A stretch of DNA of 64,000 nucleotides, taken from NCBI GenBank assembly GCA_035534295.1, contig DATLSE010000024.1, forward strand, positions 20,517 through 84,516, given 5' to 3'. Both the position numbers and the translations under genes were made by a program. The stretch is from DATKQJ01 sp035534295 (GTDB lineage: Bacteria > Chloroflexota > Dormibacteria > Dormibacterales > Dormibacteraceae). The notes under the pieces are model-generated. The model was not told the origin of the DNA and ran no database searches. It saw nothing but the letters and a program-made list of their open reading frames with translations. Shown here piece by piece: positions 55,257 through 64,000 of the stretch (within the stretch, counting starts at the first letter, position 1; every line of letters begins with the position of its first letter).

Positions 55257-56588
55257 TCAGGAAAACGGGTGCCGAGCCTGTTCGCGCAGGTGGGCGGCGG
55301 TGGCGCGGGCCATGCGATTCAGCTCCTCACTTACCCGCGCCATCGGGGGCCGCGGGGAGCGGATGCGCAGCGCAGGTTCGGGAAGCAGGGCCAGATCGGC
55401 CTCGAAGATGGCGCGCGATTCCGCCACCGACGGGCGCGGGCGCAGCCTTCGCCCTCCACGCATCACCTCCTCCAAGAGGGGCTGCCCCTCAACCGCCTCG
55501 CCCCGCAGGCAGATCAGGTCGTGCTCGGGACCGCCGCGCCGGAAGACCTGCTTGGCGGCCGGCAGGCTGGCCTTGCCGGTGGCCAGCTTCATCACCGGAC
55601 GGTCCTCAAAGGCGACCAGCTTGTAGGCGGTGTCGACGTAGGGATGGTCGGCGGAGACCCCGACCCTGGTCCCGACGCCGAAGGCGTCGATGGGAGCCCC
55701 GGATCGAACCAGATCGTCGACGCTGAACTCGTCCAGGCCACCGGAGGCGAAGATCGAAACCTGGTTCAGGCCGGCGCCGTCGAGCATGGCGCGGGCGCTC
55801 CGCGCCAGGACGCCCAGATCGCCGCTGTCCAGCCTCACCCCCACCATTTTCGGCACCGGGCCCTGGCTCAAAAGGTCGACCACGCGACGGAGCCCCTCCA
55901 TCGAGTCGTAGGTGTCGATGAGAAATGTGACCTGGTCGGGGAAATCGGCGGCAAAGGCGGCGAAGGCCTCCTCCTCGTGCTCGAAGGCCTCGATGTAGGA
56001 GTGGGCCATGGTGCCGCTCGCGGAGAGGCCGAACTCGCGCGCGGCGTCCACGTGGCTGGTGCCCGCAAAACCCACCAGGGCCGATAGTCGTGCCATGGCC
56101 CGAGCCGAGCCCAGACCCTGGGTGCGGCGAAAGCTGAAGTCGATCACGGCTCGGCCCGAGGCGGCCACGCGGCAGCGCGCCGCCTTGGAGGCGATGGTGG
56201 TCTGAGAGGTGACGAAGTTCAGCAGCGCGGTCTCGACCAGCTGGGCCTCGGCGATGGGGGCGGTGACCTCGAGCAGGGGCTCGTGCGCAAGGACCACCCG
56301 ACCCTCGGGTACGGCCCAGACCTGCCCGGTGAAGCCAAGCCCGCGAAAGGCCTTGAGGTCGGCGGGAGTGAATCCGATCCCGGCCAGGTATTCCAGATCC
56401 GGCTCCTCGAATCCAAACCCCTCGAGGAAATCCAGACAATCCTCCAGACCGGCCGCGACCAGGTAGCCGCGGTCGCGGGGTAGGCGGCGCACGAAGAGAC
56501 TGAAGGTGGCCTCGCCCACCATGCCCCGGCGAAGGTAGCTGGCGGCCATCTTGAGCTCGTAAAGGTCAGTCAGAAGGCCTCCGGGCAT
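55257..56588 (-). CDS. pncB: nicotinate phosphoribosyltransferase
   Basis: It joins nicotinate to PRPP in the NAD salvage pathway. Family blocks seen are GGLLTDLYELKMAASYL, ETALLNFVTSQTTIASKAAR, IDFSFRRTQGLGSA, GTMAHSYIEAF, GVRLDSGDLG and FGVGTRVGVSAD. It has about 443 residues from ATG 56588, which lies 7 nt after TAACCT with no SD; the frame is open 12 codons farther upstream but starts there are not supported. Confidence 0.94.
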   Translation of the reverse strand: MPGGLLTDLYELKMAASYLRRGMVGEATFSLFVRRLPRDRGYLVAAGLEDCLDFLEGFGFEEPDLEYLAGIGFTPADLKAFRGLGFTGQVWAVPEGRVVLAHEPLLEVTAPIAEAQLVETALLNFVTSQTTIASKAARCRVAASGRAVIDFSFRRTQGLGSARAMARLSALVGFAGTSHVDAAREFGLSASGTMAHSYIEAFEHEEEAFAAFAADFPDQVTFLIDTYDSMEGLRRVVDLLSQGPVPKMVGVRLDSGDLGVLARSARAMLDGAGLNQVSIFASGGLDEFSVDDLVRSGAPIDAFGVGTRVGVSADHPYVDTAYKLVAFEDRPVMKLATGKASLPAAKQVFRRGGPEHDLICLRGEAVEGQPLLEEVMRGGRRLRPRPSVAESRAIFEADLALLPEPALRIRSPRPPMARVSEELNRMARATAAHLREQARHPFS

Positions 56589-56595
56589 CCGACAA

Positions 56596-56601
56596 AGGTT
56601 A
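56596..56601 (-). promoter_or_regulatory. putative -10 for leaderless pncB mRNA
   Basis: TAACCT lies 7 nt before ATG 56588 on the minus strand, with no Shine-Dalgarno. Confidence 0.5.
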
Positions 56602-56642
56602 GCCGTGCCGCACTTGGGCCACACGCTGGCGGCACGGACGCC

Positions 56643-57641
56643 TCAGCGCAGAGGCGTGTGGAGTGCGGCCAGCGCGGCCAGAAGGCTGATGGGAACCAAG
56701 ATCACACCCGCCATGGAGTAGCGCCAGGCCGAGGGCCGCGCGCCGACCTGGCTCGCCGCCTGCCACCAGATGAGCGCGGACAGGGACCCGGTGACGGCCA
56801 GGTTGGGACCCAGATCGAGGCCCAACAGCAGGCTCACGGGATGGGCGGGTGAATTCGAGCCCAAGAGCACGGCGGCGGGCAGGTTGTTGATCAGGACCGA
56901 AGCGCCAGCCGCGATGGCGGCGCTGGCCGGCCCGCTGGCAGTGGCCATGAGCCGGCCGGGAAGGCTCCAGAGTCGAGCCAGGGTGCCCAACGCCAGGGCG
57001 AGCAGGAAGACGCTGGCGAGGCTGCCCACGTCGACTGAGCGCAGCGGTATGCGCCAGGACGCCACCCCCCGACCGCCCAGCACCCACACGCCCAGCCCCA
57101 GAGCCAGCACGGGTAGAGAGGGCCGGCTTAAGGCGAGCATGAGCGCGGCCGCGCCCAGGACCGGAAGGACGGCGAGTGGATGTGGGCGCGGCGCCGGTGC
57201 CGATTGCTCGGGCTCGCCCGGCTGAGCGCGGAAGAGCAACGCGACCACGACGGCGGTGGTGAGCACGGAGGCGGTGAACGGGGGCAGCATCCGCATCAGA
57301 TAGGCCAGGCCGTTGACGCCCTGGCCTCCCAGCACGAGCAGATTGGTGAGGTTGCTGCCGGGCAGGAGCAGGGAAGCCGCGTTGGACATGAACACACAGC
57401 CGTAAAGAAGCCGGGATTCGCTCAGACCGCGACGCCGAGCGAGGTGGACTAGAACCGGGGTGACGAAGGCGGCCGAAGTGTCGAGATTTAAGACCACGGT
57501 CACCCCAGCGGTCAGGGCCATGGCGGCGACATAGATCGCCAGAGGGCTGCCCGGGAGCCGGCTCATACCCTGTCCGGCGTAGGCGAAGAGCCCGTCCTGG
57601 TGGGCTCGGGCACCGATCAGGAGCAGTCCCAAGACCAGCAC
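56643..57641 (-). CDS. ArsB/NhaD-type (ion transporter superfamily) permease
   Basis: This hydrophobic protein has about nine or more helices. The segments NLDTSAAFVTPVLVHLAR and NAASLLLPGSNLTNLLV correspond to the arsenite-permease half-site motifs, with ASVLINNLPAAVLLGSN as the second copy. It is shorter than full ArsB. In the same frame upstream of GTG 57641, a further hydrophobic stretch (LLFGLSLGLACLIGARAAAG) continues to the end of the preceding gene without ATG, GTG or TTG, so the real N-terminus may be longer. Substrate unknown. Confidence 0.72.
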   Translation of the reverse strand: MLVLGLLLIGARAHQDGLFAYAGQGMSRLPGSPLAIYVAAMALTAGVTVVLNLDTSAAFVTPVLVHLARRRGLSESRLLYGCVFMSNAASLLLPGSNLTNLLVLGGQGVNGLAYLMRMLPPFTASVLTTAVVVALLFRAQPGEPEQSAPAPRPHPLAVLPVLGAAALMLALSRPSLPVLALGLGVWVLGGRGVASWRIPLRSVDVGSLASVFLLALALGTLARLWSLPGRLMATASGPASAAIAAGASVLINNLPAAVLLGSNSPAHPVSLLLGLDLGPNLAVTGSLSALIWWQAASQVGARPSAWRYSMAGVILVPISLLAALAALHTPLR

Positions 57642-57780
57642 GAACGGCGGCCAGGCCTGGGCCAGGGCAGGCCCGGCAGCCGCCCGGGCTCCGATCAGGC
57701 AGGCCAGACCCAGGCTCAGTCCAAACAGGAGAGCGGCGGCGCGCCAGAGCCGGCCGCCTCCCCCCGAGGCCGGCCGCCCC

Positions 57781-59037
57781 TCAGGCCCGGCTGAAGTCAG
57801 AGATGGCCTCGAAGGTGCGATCGATCTCCGCCGGGGTGTTGTAGAACCCGCACGAGAGGCGCAGCGCGCCGTTGTCGGGGATGGACCGGATGGCGATTCC
57901 GCTCGCGGAAAGGTGGTCCAGGCAGGCCGCCGTATCCAAGCCTGGAATCCGGAACGAGACCAGGCCGCTCACCTCTTCATTCGGGGTCAAGATCTCCGCG
58001 CCGGGCAGCTCACCCACGCGCTGCCGGCAGTAGGACGAGAGCTGGGCGACGGCGCCGAAGACGTCCCCGCGCTGCTCCAACCACTCCAAGGACGCGAGCA
58101 GTCCCTCGACGCCGGGACGGTAAACGGACCCCACCTCGTATCGCCGCGCCCCGGGCCTGAACTCGAATTCCACGCTCTGTGAGCTGAATCCATCGTGCAC
58201 GCTGGCGAATCCGCCCAAGTAGGTGGACTCCAGCTGCGCCTGCAGATCACCGCGTACGTAGAGCGATCCGGTGCCCTCTGGACCCAGAAGCCACTTCTGG
58301 CCTGGGAAGGCGTAGAAGTCGACTCCAAGAGCGTGCATGTCCACCGGAATCGCTCCCACCGACTGCGCTCCATCGACCAGGACCAGGGTACCGGCGGCGT
58401 GAGCCATGGCCGTGATCTCTGCCAGGGGCATCACCGCCCCGGTCTGATAGTTGACGTGGGAGAGGACCAGTAGCCGAGGGCCGGAGCGCAGACCGCGGCG
58501 CAAAGCCTCCAGGACCCGATCCCTCTCGCCCAGACCGCAGTCGGCGAAGTCGACCTCGACCCCCAAGCGGCGGTGGATCTGGTAGAGGGGAAGCAGGCCC
58601 CCGGCGTGCTCCAGGTTGGTGGTCAGCACGCGATCCCCGGCCGACCAGCGCAGCCCCCAGGTGGCAATGTTCATGCCCTCAGTCGTGTTGTGGGTGAAGG
58701 CCAGCTCGTCGGCGTTGGCCCCCACCATGGCCCCGAGCCGGTCCCGGATCAAATCCAGCCGTTCAAAGAGGCGCTGGAAGCCCCCGATCGCGACCCGGCC
58801 GGACTCCAGCTCGGACGCCGCCGCCCGAGCCATGGCCTGCGCCGCCGCCTGGGGTAGAGGACCGGCCGTACCGGTGTTGAGGTACGCCTGATCCCAGGTC
58901 GCGGGCAGGTCGGCCCGAGCCGCCGCGACGTCGACCGGAGCGGCGCGATCTGAGCTGGAGCCGGGCGCGGAACTCACCTCGTGGGTTCGATTCGGGAGCC
59001 CGAGGTTGCCCTGAGACCGGCTGCCATTAAACGTCAT
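57781..59037 (-). CDS. class V aminotransferase-fold PLP enzyme
   Basis: This ~418-residue enzyme is of the NifS/isopenicillin N epimerase group. Seen are YLNTGTAGPLP, NTTEGMNIATWGL, LVLSHVNYQTG, DGAQSVGAIPVD and the PLP-lysine motif DFYAFPGQKWLLGPEGTGSLYV, where the usual His before Lys is Gln. No IscU/SufU-like partner is near, so a sulfur-transfer role is not indicated; epimerase, transaminase or selenocysteine-lyase-like chemistry are possible. Confidence 0.85.
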   Translation of the reverse strand: MTFNGSRSQGNLGLPNRTHEVSSAPGSSSDRAAPVDVAAARADLPATWDQAYLNTGTAGPLPQAAAQAMARAAASELESGRVAIGGFQRLFERLDLIRDRLGAMVGANADELAFTHNTTEGMNIATWGLRWSAGDRVLTTNLEHAGGLLPLYQIHRRLGVEVDFADCGLGERDRVLEALRRGLRSGPRLLVLSHVNYQTGAVMPLAEITAMAHAAGTLVLVDGAQSVGAIPVDMHALGVDFYAFPGQKWLLGPEGTGSLYVRGDLQAQLESTYLGGFASVHDGFSSQSVEFEFRPGARRYEVGSVYRPGVEGLLASLEWLEQRGDVFGAVAQLSSYCRQRVGELPGAEILTPNEEVSGLVSFRIPGLDTAACLDHLSASGIAIRSIPDNGALRLSCGFYNTPAEIDRTFEAISDFSRA

Positions 59038-59240
59038 GGTAGCGGCCGCCGGTGCTCGGCGGCGGCGACTCGATCGGGGCCAACCGGGGGCCGCCAGGCG
59101 CTGATTGGATCGGTGGTCAAGTGCGACCGGAGCCCTGGCCCGGGCTCATACTCGATGCAGTCCCAGCCCGGGGGCTGGCCGTGAGCAGGCTCGAACCGCT
59201 CGCGTGGCGCCCCCGCCCTGTCTCCCTGGAGGAAACGCAA
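59038..59240. promoter_or_regulatory. divergent intergenic region, aminotransferase / OsmC
   Basis: The 203-bp gap between two divergent genes holds the OsmC ribosome site (GGAGG at about 59228). No strong -10 is obvious on the plus strand, and I see no other defined element. Confidence 0.3.
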
Positions 59241-59708
59241 ATGAGTGAGCAGACCCTCGTCAACCACGTGGTCTCGTACACCACCGGCACCCGCGGGCGG
59301 TGCCTTAACAACGCCCGCAATCACCACTTTGTGATCGATGAGCCGCCCCACGCCGGCGGGACGGGAGAGGAGATCACCCCGGCCGAGGCGTTCCTGGCCG
59401 CCGTCTCGGCCTGCGGCATCCTGCTCGTAGAGGGCTTCGCCCACCGCGACGGCATCCGTCTGGCGAGCGCCCAGGCCGAGATTGATGGCGTGCGCAGCCT
59501 GGCTGACAAGTCATGGTTTCAAAGCGTCGAGCTGCGCTTTCGCCTGATCGGGCCGACCACCGAGGAAGCCGACCGGTTGGTCTCCGAGTATCAGCAGAGC
59601 TGCCCGCTTTATCGCACCGTGGCCGCCGCCACCAAGGTGACGGTGAAAATTGAGGCCTCGACCAACGCCGCCGCCGAGCTGGAGATGGGCTCGGCTCCGG
59701 GCAGCTGA
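59241..59708 (+). CDS. OsmC-family protein
   Basis: The OsmC/Ohr-fold protein of 155 residues is a thiol peroxidase-like fold. The two Cys expected for catalysis are in SACGILLVEGFAHRDG and CPLYRTVA. It probably detoxifies organic or lipid hydroperoxides. ATG 59241 follows a GGAGG; an open frame upstream is not homologous. Confidence 0.88.
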   Translation: MSEQTLVNHVVSYTTGTRGRCLNNARNHHFVIDEPPHAGGTGEEITPAEAFLAAVSACGILLVEGFAHRDGIRLASAQAEIDGVRSLADKSWFQSVELRFRLIGPTTEEADRLVSEYQQSCPLYRTVAAATKVTVKIEASTNAAAELEMGSAPGS

Positions 59709-59758
59709 GCTGAGTGCGCAGGGTTCCTGGCGCCGGCCTGGCCGGCGGCCGCAATAGA

Positions 59759-59764
59759 TAGGAT
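59759..59764 (+). promoter_or_regulatory. putative -10 for leaderless MFS mRNA
   Basis: TAGGAT lies 7 nt before TTG 59772 with no SD. Confidence 0.45.
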
Positions 59765-59771
59765 CACAGGC

Positions 59772-60950
59772 TTGACGCGACCCTCCCCATCCCCCCTCGC
59801 CACCTCGCTGTTGATCGGGCTCGGCGCCATCGCCGTCCCCTCCATGGTCTACATCGCGATTCCGATCGCCCCTTTGGTCGCCCGTGATTACTCGGTCTCC
59901 ACGCCCCAGCCCTGGATTGGCAGCCTGCCCTCGATCGTCTACGCCGCCTTCTTTTTGGTCTTCGGACCGCTGTCCGACCGACTTGGGAGGAGGCGGCTGC
60001 TGGTAGGAGGTGTCGGCGCGCTGGCCGCGACCACCGCGCTCACTGGCCTGGCCAGCTCGCTCGTACCCCTGGTTCTGTTTCGGGTCCTGGAGGCCGTGGC
60101 CGGAGCCACCTACCCTCCGGTGGCCTGGTCCTTTCTGGGCCTGGTACTGCCTCCGGAATTTCGCAACGCCGGCTTTGCCATCGTCACCACCGGCTATTTC
60201 AGCGCCGGCATCGTCGGTCAGATCTTCGGTTCTGCGGTGGGCCACTCCCTGGGGTGGCACTGGGTGTTCTGGATCCTGGCTCTGGTCTACGTCCTCCTGA
60301 CGCTGATGCTGGCACGCTGGCTACCCGCGGATCCGCCGCCGTCGGGACGTCGGATGTCGTCCGCCTTCCGCCGCATGCCGGGCCTGATCGTGCGCCCCGA
60401 GCTGGCGGCGCTGTACGCCGCCGCCCTAACCTTGCTGCTGAGCTTCGTCGCCATGTACTCGGCACTCGCGGCCGATATGGCGGCGCACCCGGCGTCGGTG
60501 CTTCGGATCCGCCTGGTCGGGCTGGCCGGAATCCTGCTCTCGCCCCTGCTGACTCCACTTACGCGACGGCTGCCGATCCCCAACGCGGCTGCCTGGGCAC
60601 TCAGCGCAGCAGCCTGCGGACTGATCCTGGAGGCGCTGGCGGCCAGCTCCGGCTGGCTGCCCGGGGTCGCGATCGCGTCCGGGCTGTACGCCTGTGCCAT
60701 CGCGCTCTCCGCCCCGCCTCTCATCGCTGGTGTCCTCCAGCGGGTGGACGCGGACGTGAGGGGTGCGGCGGCATCGATCTTCACGTTTGCGCTCTTCGCC
60801 GGCGCCGGGCTCGGTCCGCTCCTCGCGCTGGGGCTGCAGCGCTCCGGATTGGCCTCGGTGTGCTGGATGTCCGCCCTGGTGGTCCTGGGCGGCGCCGGTG
60901 CGGTATACGCCACGAGCCCGAGGCGATCCAGGTCACCCCAGTCGGACTGA
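59772..60950 (+). CDS. MFS transporter, YnfM-like
   Basis: This major facilitator with about 12 helices and 392 residues starts MTRPSPSPLATSLL, with the helix 2-3 loop GPLSDRLGRRRLLVGG and RVLEAVAGATYPPVAW. The second half is less conserved. The substrate cannot be assigned; drug or small-metabolite efflux is typical. It converges on a DsbD-like fragment. Confidence 0.88.
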   Translation: MTRPSPSPLATSLLIGLGAIAVPSMVYIAIPIAPLVARDYSVSTPQPWIGSLPSIVYAAFFLVFGPLSDRLGRRRLLVGGVGALAATTALTGLASSLVPLVLFRVLEAVAGATYPPVAWSFLGLVLPPEFRNAGFAIVTTGYFSAGIVGQIFGSAVGHSLGWHWVFWILALVYVLLTLMLARWLPADPPPSGRRMSSAFRRMPGLIVRPELAALYAAALTLLLSFVAMYSALAADMAAHPASVLRIRLVGLAGILLSPLLTPLTRRLPIPNAAAWALSAAACGLILEALAASSGWLPGVAIASGLYACAIALSAPPLIAGVLQRVDADVRGAAASIFTFALFAGAGLGPLLALGLQRSGLASVCWMSALVVLGGAGAVYATSPRRSRSPQSD

Positions 60951-60951
60951 G

Positions 60952-60969
60952 GGTCGCGGCGCCGCGACC
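60952..60969. terminator. perfect 18-bp palindrome at a convergent gene end
   Basis: GGTCGCGGCGCCGCGACC is a perfect dyad just after the MFS stop and before the end of the minus-strand fragment. It could form a GC hairpin terminating transcription; there is no U-tract. Confidence 0.45.
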
Positions 60970-61042
60970 AAGGGCGGTCTCCCCCGGCGCGTCTGGTTCG
61001 GCGCCGAGGGAACGATCAACTCACTTCGCCACCCGAGCGAAG

Positions 61043-61270
61043 TCAGTCCAGCAGTTGCTCCTCCAGATCGACCGCGATTTTTTTGGCCAGGGGCGGGAAA
61101 CACTCTCGATCGTCACAGGCCTGGTAACGGATCGTGAAGGCCACCTTGGTGGCCCCCGATCCGGCCCGCTCAAGCACCGCGAAGGGCACCACCGCGGTGA
61201 ATAGATCCTCGTGGCATAAAAAGGTCTCCTGCAGGCCCGAAAGCTGCAGCGTTCGGGTCGGTGAGGGCAT
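61043..61270 (-). pseudogene. DsbD/thioredoxin-associated domain, 3' fragment
   Basis: The 75 residues contain VPFAVLERAGSGATKVAF and TIRYQACDDRECFPP, which match the last part of the DsbD N-terminal (alpha) domain found at the ends of redoxin-like proteins, with the CxxxxxC pair. The domain is normally ~110 residues or part of a longer protein. The frame is stopped at 61294 upstream, so it appears to be a remnant whose 5' part is lost. Confidence 0.6.
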
Positions 61271-61410
61271 CTGGGGCGTGCCGACGGCCCACTACAGGGT
61301 CGAAATCCGAACCAGCCGAATGAGGGGCGTGACGCCCCACAATGGCCGAGCTGCCTTCGCCGAGTGGCCACTAGAACAGGGTTTGCGCCCTGGCATCCGC
61401 AGCCGCCGAG

Positions 61411-63402
61411 CTATCCCTCGCTCCCCGCTCCGGCTACTAATCTCTCCACCTCGCCCGCCCGCGCCTGAGCCGTGACGACCGTCACCAGATCGCCCGGGCG
61501 CATCTCGGTGCCCCCGTGCGCGGTTACGGCCGTGCCCTCCCGGCGAACCGAGATCACCAGAGTGGCAGGCGGCCACGGCACATCCTTGATCTGACGTACC
61601 GCCAGCGCGGGCACCCGTAAGCTAAGGACGGTGTAGCCCGAAAGTGGGTTGGTGGGATCATGCACCCTCCGATCCGGATCAGAGCTCCCGAACTCGGCTG
61701 CACGGGCCGCGTCCTCGACCTCGTTGGCCGCTTGGCCGAGACGTTTGGCCAGGGTGCGCATTACATCACGATTGGTAAGCCAGCCGACCAGGGTCTGACC
61801 ATCGGCGCCGAGAACCGGCAGCCCCTGGTGACCGTAGACAACCAACTGTCGGAGAGCCTGCTCCAAAGTTTCGCTGGCGAACACCGCTTGGGGCCCACTG
61901 CCGCCCACACCAGAGGCCGCTGTCCAGTCCGACGACAGCGGCGGGGTGCCGTCGACCAAGCGCTCGACCAGCGCCTCGAGAGGTGGTTCAAGGCCGACTT
62001 TGGGCACCATTTGCATCGCATCAGCGACCACGAGTTGCTGCATCAGGGTGGCCGGTTTGGGCCGTTCTATGTCGATGCCTCGCCGCAACAACTTCGTCGT
62101 ATAGACCGTGCCCTTGGAGATGTGATGGCTGGTCACTGCAGCCGCGCCCACCCCCAGCATGACCGGGAGGACCAGGAGCTGCGCCCCGGTCATCTCCAGG
62201 ATGCTCGTGATCGAAGTCAAAGGCGCCCTGGCTGCACCCGCGAACATGGATCCCATCCCGATCATGCCGTATACGACCACCGGGCCGGCAGCACCGCCCA
62301 GATAGTGGTTGGCCACCAGCCCGTAGGCGGTGCCGAGCATGCCGCCCATGAACAGCGACGGGGCGAACACGCCGCCCGAGCCACCGATTCCGATGGTGAG
62401 ACTCGACGCCACCATCTTGCCCACCAGCAGCAGGATCACAAAGGGGAGCGCATACCCGCCTCCCACCGCCTTCTGCAGCACCGGGTATCCGACCCCGTAG
62501 AGCTGTGGGATGGCGAACAGGAGCAAGCCCAAGACCACCCCACCGACCGCCGGCCGTAGCCACTCAGGCCGGCCGCGCCAGGCCCAATCGCACCCATCCT
62601 CGACCAGGTATAGGACACGGCTGAAGCCGACCCCAGCCCCACCCGCCAGGATCCCAAGCCCCAGGGTCAGCAAGTAGCCCCAGTAATTGGTCAATCCAAC
62701 GTTGGGGAGCGTAAAAAACGGCGCCGCTCCAAAGGCGGCGCGGCCGATAATGTCCGCCGTCATGGCCGACAGCGCGGTAGCCACCCAGGCCTCGAGGCTG
62801 ACCTCACGCAAAATCAGTTCTATGGCGAAGAACACGCCGGCCAGCGGAGCATTGAATGTGGCGCTGATCGCGCCCGCGGCGCCGCACGCTACGAGCAGGC
62901 GCAACCTGCCTTCGGGCATGCGCACGGCCTGACCCAGGCTGGAGGCCAGAGCCGAACCGATCTGCACGATGGGGCCCTCACGTCCGACCGAACCACCGCT
63001 GCCGATACAGAGCGCGGAGGCGAGAGCCTTGATTAGCGCGACCTGCGGCCTTATGCGGCCGCCGTTCTCGGCCACGGCCAACATCACTTCAGGCACGCCG
63101 TGACCCCGCGCCTCACGGGCGAACAAGTAGATCAGCGGCCCATAAATCAACCCTCCGACGGCCGGCGCCAGGACCACGAACCACGGACCAAGATGGGGCC
63201 AGTTCAGATCGGGCACGTGCCCCTGAACGCCGTAGTCGCTGTATCCGGTGAAGGCCCGGGTAAAGCCTTGGATCATGAGCCTGAACGCCACCGCACCAAG
63301 GCCCGCGCCCACTCCTACCCCGATGGCTGCGACCGCCAGGCCGGCGCGCGACGAGCGTAGCCATCGGGAAACAAGCGCGGTGCCGGGCAGTGCGGGGGTC
63401 AT
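61411..63402 (-). CDS. ClC-family chloride channel/transporter with CBS and TrkA-C-like domains
   Basis: The ~663-residue protein has the ClC membrane core (to about 440) with the selectivity motifs GSGGSVGREGPIVQIG (gating Glu) and GIGGSGGVFAPSLFMGG. The C-terminal tail carries a CBS-pair-like segment (ALVERLVDGTPPL, YGHQGLPVLGADGQTLVGWLTN) and a TrkA-C-like end (VLSLRVPALAVRQIKDVPW). Such tails sense nucleotides or ions. It overlaps the upstream TetR gene by 4 bp, which probably regulates it. Confidence 0.92.
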   Translation of the reverse strand: MTPALPGTALVSRWLRSSRAGLAVAAIGVGVGAGLGAVAFRLMIQGFTRAFTGYSDYGVQGHVPDLNWPHLGPWFVVLAPAVGGLIYGPLIYLFAREARGHGVPEVMLAVAENGGRIRPQVALIKALASALCIGSGGSVGREGPIVQIGSALASSLGQAVRMPEGRLRLLVACGAAGAISATFNAPLAGVFFAIELILREVSLEAWVATALSAMTADIIGRAAFGAAPFFTLPNVGLTNYWGYLLTLGLGILAGGAGVGFSRVLYLVEDGCDWAWRGRPEWLRPAVGGVVLGLLLFAIPQLYGVGYPVLQKAVGGGYALPFVILLLVGKMVASSLTIGIGGSGGVFAPSLFMGGMLGTAYGLVANHYLGGAAGPVVVYGMIGMGSMFAGAARAPLTSITSILEMTGAQLLVLPVMLGVGAAAVTSHHISKGTVYTTKLLRRGIDIERPKPATLMQQLVVADAMQMVPKVGLEPPLEALVERLVDGTPPLSSDWTAASGVGGSGPQAVFASETLEQALRQLVVYGHQGLPVLGADGQTLVGWLTNRDVMRTLAKRLGQAANEVEDAARAAEFGSSDPDRRVHDPTNPLSGYTVLSLRVPALAVRQIKDVPWPPATLVISVRREGTAVTAHGGTEMRPGDLVTVVTAQARAGEVERLVAGAGSEG

Positions 63403-63995
63403 CTCCGCCCAACACTGGCGAGCAGTATGTCGACCGCCCTCTGAATGTTGCTCCAGCGAAACCCCTTGGGATCAAGGCTGCCATGCAAAAGAAGCCCATC
63501 GGCGAGGGCGAGCAGAAGAGCCGCGAGGGCGTTGGCCGGGATGTCACTCAATTCGCCCGCGGCGATCCCACCCTCGATCCAACTCCGCAGGCGCTCTCGG
63601 CGATGCCTGTGGCTAGCAACAAATGCAGCGCGAACGGCAGGCTCGGTGGTCATGGCGGTCCACAGGTCGGCGGTCACCTGGACCTGGGATGAATTCTCGC
63701 CCCGCTCCAGCATTCCCCGAGCGAAGCGGCGAAGGCGGTCGGTGCCGATCAGGCCTGCATTTTCAAGCTCGTCCATGAGGCGGTCGATCGACGCCGCCTC
63801 CTCCTCGAGGAGGGCCAAAAGCAGGTCCTGCTTGCTCTCGAAGTAGCCGTAAAAGGCGCCCTTGCTGAGTCCGGTCTCCACGCAGACGTCATCAATCGTG
63901 GTGTCGCGGTATCCCTTGCGTGCCGCGCAGCGCCAGGCGCCCTGGATAAAACGCTGGCGCCGTTCATCGCGCGTTGCGGCAGACAGGCGGGGCAC
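63399..63995 (-). CDS. TetR-family transcriptional regulator
   Basis: The HTH part reads RRQRFIQGAWRCAARKGY, TTIDDVCVETGLSKGAFYGYFESKQDLLLALLEE. A helical C-terminal domain follows. It has 198 residues from GTG 63995 (or 63997), near the window edge. It overlaps the ClC gene as a 4-bp stop/start and is its likely regulator. Confidence 0.9.
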   Translation of the reverse strand: MPRLSAATRDERRQRFIQGAWRCAARKGYRDTTIDDVCVETGLSKGAFYGYFESKQDLLLALLEEEAASIDRLMDELENAGLIGTDRLRRFARGMLERGENSSQVQVTADLWTAMTTEPAVRAAFVASHRHRRERLRSWIEGGIAAGELSDIPANALAALLLALADGLLLHGSLDPKGFRWSNIQRAVDILLASVGRR

Positions 63996-64000
63996 ACCTA

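Noticed and set aside
61021..61371. 116-codon minus-strand frame overlapping the DsbD fragment
   Set aside because: Its Pro/Arg/Ser-rich sequence has no motif; the overlapping 75-residue frame carries the recognisable redox-domain sequence.

Overview
The window is about 64 kb of GC-rich, densely packed bacterial chromosome. It holds roughly 64 protein genes plus one 5S rRNA, with short gaps and many stop/start overlaps of the NTGA type. I see no phage, IS element, CRISPR array or tRNA. whiA next to gap-pgk-tpiA-secG, a RapZ relative, a DegV protein, menaquinone-type polyprenyl and MenG/UbiE genes, lipoprotein signals and frequent leaderless starts suggest a monoderm-like high-GC lineage. Chloroflexota or Dormibacterota-like bacteria, or a deep actinobacterial relative, would fit. 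This is inference; no taxonomic marker was compared.

Region by region. 1-575: 3' end of an MMPL-type transporter. 618-7990 (minus): one tryptophan operon in the order trpE-G-D-C-F-B-A followed by a type I-beta DAHP synthase, almost every junction overlapping. 8255-17618 (minus): a VOC-fold protein, an aminotransferase with an SDR, an oligopeptide-binding lipoprotein, secG, superoxide dismutase, and the block whiA-gap-pgk-tpiA. 17689-21841 (plus): alpha and beta subunits of a 2-oxoacid dehydrogenase E1, a UspA protein and an MFS carrier. 21852-37490 (minus): a repair-rich stretch with a RapZ-like protein, uvrC, DedA-RDD, M32 carboxypeptidase, uvrA, uvrB, moeA, cutA, a PAP2 protein, mutM and polA. 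37587-42219: a bifunctional-nuclease-family protein, a winged-helix protein with degV, a beta-lactamase-fold hydrolase divergent from an SCP2 protein, a lipoprotein and a DksA-like protein. 42264-49808: aroC, a broken cyclase, then a TetR / small helical protein / YjbQ-polyprenyl synthase operon facing two crotonases and ubiE/menG, and moaA. 49844-53755: xseA-xseB, a glycosyltransferase and a flippase. 53803-63995: 5S rRNA behind rpsU, a TadB-like protein, nicotinate phosphoribosyltransferase, an ArsB-like permease, a class V aminotransferase, OsmC, a second MFS carrier, a DsbD-like fragment, a ClC channel with CBS and TrkA-C-like domains, and its TetR neighbour.

The most interesting points are: (1) a recurring start signal, a TANNNT-like hexamer 6-8 nt before the start codon with no Shine-Dalgarno, in about ten genes, implying widespread leaderless mRNAs; (2) at least two genes whose start appears to be CTG; (3) an unusual one-chain fusion of a YjbQ domain to a trans-polyprenyl diphosphate synthase, translationally coupled to a small helical protein resembling a stripped synthase; (4) conserved proteins lacking key residues: a RapZ without its P-loop, a DAHP synthase with Gln for a metal-binding His, a DNA polymerase I without proofreading acids and a PAP2 protein without its first-motif Arg; (5) a perfect 16-bp palindrome shared by two divergent genes, and a 5S rRNA gene placed alone behind rpsU.
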